From Bacillus sp. BP-3 (GTDB taxonomy: Bacteria; Bacillota; Bacilli; Bacillales; Bacillaceae_G), in the NCBI RefSeq assembly GCF_028401955.1, contig NZ_JAQOTJ010000004.1:310001-374000 (forward strand): a DNA stretch of 64,000 bases, given 5' to 3'. This document shows, one piece after another, positions 58,004 to 64,000 of the stretch. A program made the position numbers and the translations under genes. The notes below the pieces were generated by a model. The model was not told where the DNA came from. It worked only from the letters and a program-made list of their open reading frames with translations, and made no database searches. Position 1 is the first letter of the stretch, and every line of letters starts with the position of its first letter.

Positions 58004-59201
58004 ATTTAACAATAACAAGATGTCTCTCTTGTTTAGGTTGTTGTTGCTCTTGCTCTTGCTCTCGCTGCTCTCTTTTTTCTTGCTGTTTCACAAAACTAGC
58101 TACATTTAATAAAATTCCCATTGCCGCTAAGGTTGACACTAAAGAAGTACCACCATAACTAACAAATGGCAGAGGCACACCAGTAAGTGGCATAATTCCC
58201 GTAATGCCGCCTAAGTTTACAATAGATTGCACCCCTATCATACTCCCAATTCCAATCGCAAGTAAGCTTCCAAAAGGATCTTTACATTTTTGTGCAATTC
58301 GAAAAGCACGAACGACAATGACTAGTAAACCTATTAAAATAATAGCCACTCCAACAAACCCTAGTTCCTCTGATACAATTGCCATAATAAAGTCTGTATG
58401 CGGTTCTGGTAAATACCCATACTTTTGAATACTATTTCCTAAACCTCTACCACCTACACCACCAGAAGCAATACCAACAAACGAATTGATTAATTGAAAT
58501 CCCTTCCCTTGCGCATCACTAAACGGATTCCAAAATGTAGTGAACCGTGCAATTTGAACAGGTGTTAAAACATTTTTCCCTATAAGATATCCGAGCGGAA
58601 TCCATATAATAGATGTAAGAACAATTCGTTTTAGCCAAACTTGAAAGGGGATCCCTGAACAGAACGTCATAATCCCAATCGTTGATATAATTAATAATGT
58701 TGTCCCTAAATCAGGCTGTTTTAAAATTAAATAAATTGTAATCAATAAAAAAATAAACACTCGGCCAGCACCATGCCAAATCGGTCCATCTGTTGCTTGC
58801 TTTTTTGCATAAAAACGCGCTAATACAATGATGATCCCTAATTTAACAAACTCCGACGGCTGTACACCAAACACCCACGATTTCGCATGATTCACAACAA
58901 TTCCCCATTTTAAAACAATTAACAGCATTCCTACGCTAACCACAACGATTAAAACAGCAATGATACGCTTTCGCCAAACTTGAAAGGGAACAAACATAGC
59001 AATAAGCAATCCAATTGTTCCGACGATTAATGCTTTTAACTGTGATAGAAAAAAGTGATCGCTCGTCCACCCGTATTTCGGATAATATTTTGTAATCGCA
59101 ACAATAGAGCTGGCACTATACACCATAATAACGCCGATCACACATACGATAACAAGAGGAAGCACTAAAGAATAATCTATTGACTTCCAGACTCTTTTCA
59201 T
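58002..59201 (-). CDS. ftsW: Septal SEDS peptidoglycan polymerase FtsW
   Basis: 399 aa, about ten membrane segments, paralogue of SpoVE at 18.6 kb. SEDS signatures VYSASSIVAITKYY, WVFGVQPSEFVKLG, LPEPHTDFIMAIVSEELG and GVPLPFVSYGGTSL. It has an unusual charged C-terminal tail rich in Glu/Gln (about residues 372-395). Position next to pyc and ylaN is that of ftsW (ylaO) in B. subtilis. Confidence 0.95.
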   Translation of the reverse strand: MKRVWKSIDYSLVLPLVIVCVIGVIMVYSASSIVAITKYYPKYGWTSDHFFLSQLKALIVGTIGLLIAMFVPFQVWRKRIIAVLIVVVSVGMLLIVLKWGIVVNHAKSWVFGVQPSEFVKLGIIIVLARFYAKKQATDGPIWHGAGRVFIFLLITIYLILKQPDLGTTLLIISTIGIMTFCSGIPFQVWLKRIVLTSIIWIPLGYLIGKNVLTPVQIARFTTFWNPFSDAQGKGFQLINSFVGIASGGVGGRGLGNSIQKYGYLPEPHTDFIMAIVSEELGFVGVAIILIGLLVIVVRAFRIAQKCKDPFGSLLAIGIGSMIGVQSIVNLGGITGIMPLTGVPLPFVSYGGTSLVSTLAAMGILLNVASFVKQQEKREQREQEQEQQQPKQERHLVIVK

Positions 59202-59300
59202 TCAAAATCCTCTTTCTCTCTTCTTTTTTACAGTTGTATTCCATATATATTTGCATTCTTCCTGCTTTTCAGGAAAAATCGTTTTTTTTCCACAAAAAAA

Positions 59301-59323
59301 GCTCAAACTGATTCAGTTTGAGC
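59301..59323 (-). terminator. Terminator downstream of ylaN
   Basis: GCTCAAACTG/CAGTTTGAGC stem with a 3-nt loop, then seven T on the minus strand. Confidence 0.9.
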
Positions 59324-59342
59324 CCCTTATTTGAACCAGCTA

Positions 59343-59627
59343 TTATTGTTTGTTTGTAAAAGCATCATGTAGCGCCGATAGCTCGCGTTCTAATTCTCCT
59401 AAAATTTCTTTACCTTGCTCTTCAGCAATGAGACCAAGACGAACCGCAAAATCAACTTCACGGGATAAGCCAAACATTTGTGTATCGAGTACCTCTTCGT
59501 ACAATGGACACTGCGGCATCGTAAGGTGGTCCATTTGCACCTTAATAAGTTTTAAAATTTTCTCTGCATCAGCTTGTAGAAGGGCAAGTGCCTTTTCCTG
59601 ATGATTTGTTACTGTCTCAGACGCCAA
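59343..59627 (-). CDS. ylaN: YlaN family protein (DUF1507)
   Basis: 94 aa all-helical protein. Family segments [42 protein letters not shown] and [10 protein letters not shown] are present. In B. subtilis and Staphylococcus aureus YlaN has been tied to iron homeostasis through Fur. TTG start at 59627 with GGAGGGAA upstream. Confidence 0.93.
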   Translation of the reverse strand: MASETVTNHQEKALALLQADAEKILKLIKVQMDHLTMPQCPLYEEVLDTQMFGLSREVDFAVRLGLIAEEQGKEILGELERELSALHDAFTNKQ

Positions 59628-59715
59628 ATTGGTTCCCTCCGTTTCCGTCCTACTCTCCTATCCTATCTATTAATATTAGCGATAGTTTTCATAAATTGCA
59701 ATAGAAACATTTTCT

Positions 59716-59744
59716 GTGACAATTGTTCCTAGTCCTATTATACT
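59716..59744 (+). promoter_or_regulatory. Sigma-A promoter of ylaL
   Basis: GTGACA (59716-59721), 17-bp spacer, TATACT (59739-59744), 37 bp before the start codon. Confidence 0.72.
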
Positions 59745-59780
59745 GAAAAGTGGGAGTATAAGACAAATGGGGGAACAACA

Positions 59781-60278
59781 ATGAATGAAATCTTATTTAT
59801 TAACGGAAATGTACGCTTTCCAATTACAATTGATCCAAGTGTCTGGATTTTTGATGATCGAAAAGTTGACTTAACAACATACTTTACAACTCCAAAAGAA
59901 AAAATAAGTGAGTTAGCACAATATACCAAAGAAGCATCCAAACATTGGGATCGTGAAATTAGAGAAGGAGCTATTTTTCCACCGGTTAATAAAAGCGTTG
60001 CAAGATTTGAAAAAGAAAAGATTATTACCGGAACATTCGGCATACCTTTTTTACCTTTTTTAGAAAACGCAGAAATTTCTAATGACGCAACACTTGTAGA
60101 AATTCATACTGAATCTGGTATTACAACCATTTCAATAAACGAAGCAAAGGATGCTATTCTCGGTTTTTCTAGTATAGGGAAGCCACTAAAAGAAGATGGC
60201 CCTGTTCACCTTTATTTCGGTGATGGCTCTAATGTCAATAATCCTATTCGATATATTCGAAAATTTACTATTGTGTAA
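59781..60278 (+). CDS. ylaL: Conserved protein YlaL
   Basis: 165 aa with GGGGGAA upstream of the ATG. No recognised catalytic motif; N-terminal INGNVRFPITIDPSVWIFDDRK and C-terminal DGPVHLYFGDG are the distinctive parts. It is in the ylaL position, between ylaK and ylaN. Plus strand, convergent with ylaK. Confidence 0.78.
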   Translation: MNEILFINGNVRFPITIDPSVWIFDDRKVDLTTYFTTPKEKISELAQYTKEASKHWDREIREGAIFPPVNKSVARFEKEKIITGTFGIPFLPFLENAEISNDATLVEIHTESGITTISINEAKDAILGFSSIGKPLKEDGPVHLYFGDGSNVNNPIRYIRKFTIV

Positions 60279-60330
60279 AATGAATATTCTATTAGTGAAA
60301 GAACTTATTGTTTGTTCATAGAAAACAAAT

Positions 60331-60352
60331 AAGAGTGGCTTATCGCCACTCT
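60331..60352. terminator. Bidirectional terminator between ylaL and ylaK
   Basis: AGAGTGGC/GCCACTCT stem with a 5-nt loop between convergent genes. Confidence 0.8.
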
Positions 60353-60355
60353 TTC

Positions 60356-61684
60356 CTACAATAAATCTGCTGCTAGTTGCGCTAAGTTAGAGCGTTCACC
60401 TTTTACAAACTTCACATGTCCACTAATTTTTTGTTCTTTAAACTTCTCTACCACATATGTTAAACCGTTATTATATTCATCTAAATATGGATGATCAATT
60501 TGCTGTGGATCTCCCATTAAAACAATTTTACTTCTCTCTCCAACACGCGTTAAAATTGTCTTCACTTCATGTTTCGTTAAATTTTGTGCTTCATCGATAA
60601 TAATAAACTGCTCTGGAATACTACGTCCACGAATATATGTTAGAGCTTCTACTTCAATAGAACCCATTCCCGCTAAGATTGCATCTAATTCACCAGGCTT
60701 TTTTGTATTGAATAAATATTCTAAATTATCATAAATCGGTTGCATCCAAGGTCTTAATTTTTCCTCTTTCTCTCCTGGTAAATATCCAATGTCTTTTCCA
60801 ACTGGAACAATAGGTCTTGCCACGAGTAACTTTTTAAACATTCCCAAATCTTCTGTTTGCATTAGTCCTGCAGCTAATGCTATTAATGTTTTCCCCGTTC
60901 CAGCTTTTCCTGTCAATGTTACAAGAGGAATGTCTTCACGTAACAACAATTCCATCCCCATAATTTGTTGTACATTTCGTGGACGAATTCCCCAAATCTG
61001 CTCATTTGGAAAAATAAGCTTTTTTATCTTTTTCCCTGAATGATCTACAATCCCAAGAGCCGAACTTGATCCACCTAAAGCATCTTTCATTACAATAAAT
61101 TGATTGGGATAAAACGGATGATTCGCAATTTCAGAAAGAGGAAGCTCTCCTTTTTCATAAAAACGGTTTAAAATCTCTTTTTGTATGTAATACTCTAAGA
61201 AGCCCGTATATATGTTTTCTACTTCCGTAACACGATCACTCAAATAATCTTCAGCTTGTAAACCTAGAGCATCAGCTTTTACTCGTACAAGTACATCCTT
61301 ACTCACAAGGATGACAGACTTTCCATTTTCTTTTTCTTGCTCTTCTAATGATAAATTTTTAGCCACAGCTAAAATACGATTATCATTTGTTTTTTCTACA
61401 AAAATATCTTGTAATTGAACAAATGAACGATGATTTAATTCAATTCGAAATGTCCCTCCATTCTCAAGAGGAATGCTATCATGTAATTTCCCAAGTTCAC
61501 GAAATTTATCTATTAGTTTTGATACATAGCGTGCATTCCTGCCAACCTCATCCATATAGCGTTTCTTTGAATCTACTTCCTCTAACACAACAGCCGGAAT
61601 GACTACATCGTTATTTTCAAATGAAAAAATAGATAACGGATCTTGCAAAAGTACATTCGTGTCTAGCACATAAATTTTATTCAA
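60356..61684 (-). CDS. ylaK: PIN-PhoH ATPase/ribonuclease YlaK (PhoH2 type)
   Basis: 442 aa. N-terminal PIN domain (KIYVLDTNVLLQDP with the conserved acidic DTN, about 2-130) fused to a PhoH ATPase domain with Walker A LTGKAGTGKT and Walker B FIIIDEAQNL. PhoH2 proteins unwind and cleave RNA. TTG start at 61684 (GGGGGT upstream) gives the conserved start. An upstream GTG eight codons earlier is less likely. Confidence 0.93.
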   Translation of the reverse strand: MNKIYVLDTNVLLQDPLSIFSFENNDVVIPAVVLEEVDSKKRYMDEVGRNARYVSKLIDKFRELGKLHDSIPLENGGTFRIELNHRSFVQLQDIFVEKTNDNRILAVAKNLSLEEQEKENGKSVILVSKDVLVRVKADALGLQAEDYLSDRVTEVENIYTGFLEYYIQKEILNRFYEKGELPLSEIANHPFYPNQFIVMKDALGGSSSALGIVDHSGKKIKKLIFPNEQIWGIRPRNVQQIMGMELLLREDIPLVTLTGKAGTGKTLIALAAGLMQTEDLGMFKKLLVARPIVPVGKDIGYLPGEKEEKLRPWMQPIYDNLEYLFNTKKPGELDAILAGMGSIEVEALTYIRGRSIPEQFIIIDEAQNLTKHEVKTILTRVGERSKIVLMGDPQQIDHPYLDEYNNGLTYVVEKFKEQKISGHVKFVKGERSNLAQLAADLL

Positions 61685-61814
61685 CCTGTTACCCCCTGAC
61701 TCCACCATTAAATTTGTAGAACAAGGGTTTCATCCATGATTATGGACGAACCATTGTTATAATTATATGTACTGTACAAACGAGGTAGAATAGAAATCAC
61801 TTAAAATACAAAGA

Positions 61815-61854
61815 AAAGGATGAACAACTTTCTTTGCTGCCCATCCTTTTTCAC
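61815..61854 (-). terminator. Terminator downstream of the 61851 gene
   Basis: AAAAGGATG/CATCCTTTT stem with a 19-nt loop overlapping the end of the gene; moderate T content after it. Confidence 0.6.
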
Positions 61855-62306
61855 ATATCCTTCATCGCAGATACAACTTGATTGTCTAACTTTGCCGCAG
61901 CACGAAGATCATATGTTTTTTCATATTTCGGTTCAATAGCAAGTTTCGCACCATAAAACATTACGTCACGCACTTCTTGCACAGAAACTTCAATTAAAGT
62001 TAATTTCAGCGGAACACCTTCTATCCGCTCTGTTTTTATAATCGCTTTACCACTTATAGAATATACAGACTCATCTGCCATAACAGTCAGAACAAGTCCC
62101 GCATGATGACGCAAATTTTCTACAATGCGAGAGCGTTGATCCACTGCAAAACGAATAACTTTTTCATCTATTGCATATACCCATGAAATCGCACTTACAT
62201 TTGGAATGCCTTTCTCAAAATCAGTCGTTGCAATTGTTACAATACGCTCTTCACGCAGCGCTTTCACTAAAGCATTTGTTAATGTTAGCTCTACTATATT
62301 TGCCAT
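61851..62306 (-). CDS. Pyridoxamine 5'-phosphate oxidase-fold protein
   Basis: 151 aa split-barrel flavin-binding fold. Pattern EERIVTIATTDFEKGIPNVSAISWVYAIDEKVIRFAVDQRSRIVENLRH is typical of small PNPOx-like proteins. Cofactor (FMN, F420 or heme) and substrate cannot be told. No close B. subtilis counterpart in this position is known to me. Confidence 0.8.
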   Translation of the reverse strand: MANIVELTLTNALVKALREERIVTIATTDFEKGIPNVSAISWVYAIDEKVIRFAVDQRSRIVENLRHHAGLVLTVMADESVYSISGKAIIKTERIEGVPLKLTLIEVSVQEVRDVMFYGAKLAIEPKYEKTYDLRAAAKLDNQVVSAMKDM

Positions 62307-62561
62307 GTTTCCACCTCCATAAGCATCTATATTACTTTCGCTCTGCCAGGCACTTAACTGTAAAAACTTAAGAAAAGAAACCTGCCCTTATCGATCCACT
62401 AACCATCAGCAAAAATTATAATTCCACGTTGATAGTAGTTTCACTTATATAATAACCTATTTTTCGAATTGCGAAAATATTTATTTTTTCTCCTATAGTT
62501 CAAAAATATCTAAAGCACATGATATACTAAAGTAAGATAGAATTTGTGCCGAGGTGACAAA

Positions 62562-62762
62562 ATGAGAGTTAAATGTATTCTTTGTGATAAAAGAGAAGAT
62601 TTAAATGACGAAAATCCCGTTGCAAAACGGCTTCGCAATCGTCCTATTCATACATTTATGTGTAAACAATGTACGGATCGAATTTCAGAACGTACTTTAG
62701 AAAGACACGCAACTGGTAACTTCCGATTATATCGTGATAAAACAGTTGAAGATGAATGGTAA
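62562..62762 (+). CDS. ylaI: YlaI family zinc-ribbon protein (DUF2197)
   Basis: 66 aa from ATG 62562 (GAGGTG 5 nt upstream). Two cysteine pairs CILCDKRE and CKQCTDRI form a likely zinc site. Function unknown. A promoter-like TTCAAA (62499)-18 bp-TATACT (62523) lies upstream. Confidence 0.88.
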   Translation: MRVKCILCDKREDLNDENPVAKRLRNRPIHTFMCKQCTDRISERTLERHATGNFRLYRDKTVEDEW

Positions 62763-62872
62763 TATGCTAATAGGTATATCGTTTATTTGAACGCTGAAAG
62801 CAATCAAATAAATATTACTGTATAGTAAATTCAGCCGTCTACGATATGATGTACATAATTGTAACGTATAAA

Positions 62873-62904
62873 TAAGCTCTTATCGAATATAGGATAAGAG
62901 CTTA
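62873..62904. terminator. Bidirectional terminator between ylaI and the 62902 gene
   Basis: TAAGCTCTTATC/GATAAGAGCTTA stem with an 8-nt loop, between two convergent genes. Confidence 0.82.
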
Positions 62905-63177
62905 TTTATATTTCTCTGGATCTCGATTTATCTGTTCTAAAAAACAATCAATTAGCTCAAGCGGAAACCGAACTGCTTTCTTTTCCCCTTCTCTTTCATA
63001 TGTAACAAAATACATATCTTCCCTTTTTTCTACCGTTATATATTTTAACTGATGATCTTCATGTAGCATATTATGAAAAAGCATATATGTTTCTTGAGCA
63101 GCTTCATCATACGGACGAGCCTCCGCAACAACTTTAATTGTTAACCAATTATATAATGCATCTTGCACAGAATGCAT
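62902..63177 (-). CDS. Conserved hypothetical protein, small and soluble
   Basis: 91 aa, mixed alpha/beta composition, AAAGGAGGAATGGAAG precedes the ATG. No motif recognised. Fourteen bp downstream of ylaH and probably cotranscribed with it. Confidence 0.78.
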   Translation of the reverse strand: MHSVQDALYNWLTIKVVAEARPYDEAAQETYMLFHNMLHEDHQLKYITVEKREDMYFVTYEREGEKKAVRFPLELIDCFLEQINRDPEKYK

Positions 63178-63191
63178 CTTCCATTCCTCCT

Positions 63192-63494
63192 TTAGCTCGC
63201 TTTTGAATGTTTCGCTTGTCGTAAACGTAATTTATATATACCAAGTATAATAATCGCTACAACAAGCCCTTCTCCTACAGGCAGAAAAACAGCAAAAAAG
63301 GTTAAAATAGTACAACCTAGTATTAGTACAGTATAAATTATTGCATTCTTTAACAAAGATAACTTTCTAGCAAACCCTAAATTATAAACAATAATGCTGA
63401 ATATAATAATTGTACCGTAAAGAAGCCACATTCCCACCTCTGGATCGACATCTACATTGTACAACTTCGCAAAAAATGACATTTTTTCAAGCAC
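63192..63494 (-). CDS. ylaH: YlaH-like membrane protein
   Basis: 100 aa with three hydrophobic segments (about 22-40, 47-68, 70-86), YlaH family. Function unknown. GTG start at 63494 with GGGGGAG upstream; an in-frame ATG four codons on is possible. Confidence 0.85.
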   Translation of the reverse strand: MLEKMSFFAKLYNVDVDPEVGMWLLYGTIIIFSIIVYNLGFARKLSLLKNAIIYTVLILGCTILTFFAVFLPVGEGLVVAIIILGIYKLRLRQAKHSKAS

Positions 63495-63635
63495 TACATT
63501 TCTCCCCCTTACTCACGCAAATAAATAACAACTCCTTCTATTTCATTTCCAATTTACTTACTATAAGAGTACCCTGCAAAAAAAATACTGTCCACAAAAA
63601 AGAACAAATTTTCAAAAAATAATTACGATAAAAAA

Positions 63636-63658
63636 GCTGCCTTTTATTAAAAGGCAGC
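63636..63658 (-). terminator. Terminator downstream of typA
   Basis: GCTGCCTTTT/AAAAGGCAGC stem with a tight loop, then TTTTT on the minus strand. Confidence 0.9.
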
Positions 63659-63668
63659 CCTACATTAC

Positions 63669-64000
63669 TTAAGCTTCTACAGATTTCTTTTTCTTAGCAG
63701 CTCTTTCGCGCTCACTCTTATCAAGAATCTTTTTACGAAGACGAATTGATTCTGGAGTTACTTCACAGAACTCATCATCGTTTAAGTACTCTAATGACTC
63801 TTCTAAAGTCATTAAGCGTGGTTTTTTCATTGTTGAAGTTTGATCTTTCGTCGCAGAACGAATGTTAGTTTGTTGTTTCATTTTTACAACGTTAACTGTT
63901 AAATCATTCTCACGTGTGTGTTCTCCAACAATCATACCAGCATATACTTCTGTACCTGGTTCAACAAAGATTACACCGCGATCTTCAACTTGCATAATAC
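63669..64000 (-). CDS. typA: GTP-binding ribosome-associated protein TypA/BipA (C-terminal fragment)
   Basis: About 110 C-terminal residues lie in the window; the gene runs off the right edge. The segment GEHTRENDLTVNVVKMKQQTNIRSATKDQTS followed by LTLEESLEYLND-type sequence is the unique TypA C-terminal domain. TypA is an EF-G-like GTPase acting in ribosome assembly and stress adaptation. Confidence 0.96.
   Translation of the reverse strand, partial: IMQVEDRGVIFVEPGTEVYAGMIVGEHTRENDLTVNVVKMKQQTNIRSATKDQTSTMKKPRLMTLEESLEYLNDDEFCEVTPESIRLRKKILDKSERERAAKKKKSVEA

Noticed and set aside
57791-58018. Minus-strand frame between ftsW and pyc
   Set aside because: It runs through the ftsW terminator palindrome, is low complexity and lacks a ribosome site.
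62380-62450. Possible further short repeat upstream of ylaI
   Set aside because: Only loose resemblance (CCACTAACCATCAGC and GTAGTTTCACTTAT); too weak to list as a copy.

Overview
The window is a core chromosomal segment of a low-G+C, endospore-forming Firmicute. Protein sequences and intergenic repeats point to the Bacillus cereus group. Several proteins (for example YlbM) differ noticeably from what I remember of B. anthracis/B. cereus, so a diverged member such as B. cytotoxicus is possible, but I cannot confirm that here. Gene order follows the classical Bacillus order pyrR-rluD-lspA-ylyA-ileS-divIVA-ylm-sigG/sigE/spoIIGA-ftsZ/ftsA-dcw cluster-ylb-cta-pycA-ftsW-yla-typA, almost all on the minus strand. 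No phage, transposase, rRNA, tRNA or CRISPR array was seen.

Layout: 1-5300 holds the start of pyrR with its PyrR attenuator, rluD, lspA, ylyA and ileS behind an isoleucine T-box. 5300-9350 is divIVA and the ylm cell-division cluster (ylmH, ylmG, sepF, ylmE, ylmD, ylmC). 9600-12260 is the sporulation sigma cassette spoIIGA-sigE-sigG with a 22-bp-spaced spoIIG promoter. 12570-29800 is the division and cell-wall cluster: rsmH, ftsL, pbpB, spoVD, murE, mraY, murD, spoVE, murG, murB, divIB, ftsA, ftsZ. mraZ and ylxW/ylxX/sbp are not in their usual places. 30200-46040 carries bshC and the ylb genes: a ketopantoate-reductase-like gene, ylbP, gerR, rpmF, ylbN, tmcAL/ylbM, ylbL, ylbK, spoVV/ylbJ, coaD, rsmD, ylbG, ricF/ylbF, ylbE, ylbD, ylbC, ylbA. 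46360-54120 is the caa3 cytochrome oxidase cluster (ctaG, F, E, D, C, B) with divergent ctaA. 54220-64000 has pyc, ftsW, ylaN, ylaL, ylaK, a flavin-fold protein, ylaI, ylaH and the end of typA.

Functionally, the segment links peptidoglycan precursor synthesis, divisome assembly and the mother-cell/forespore sigma switch. It also carries translation factors (IleS, L32, RluD, RsmD, RsmH, TmcAL, TypA), aerobic respiration with heme A supply, and anaplerosis.

The less ordinary material lies in RNA and intergenic DNA. The spoVD start codon abuts a perfect 12-bp inverted repeat with the Shine-Dalgarno in the loop, and an anti-Shine-Dalgarno sits upstream of the inferred sigG start site. Both look like devices that silence read-through message. 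ylbM appears to begin at a non-canonical AUA/AUU codon, which restores its nucleotidyltransferase motif. A structured, terminator-ended RNA candidate lies between rsmD and a divergent unknown gene. At least three intergenic repeat families occur, one of them a roughly 110-nt module whose three copies show compensatory base changes.
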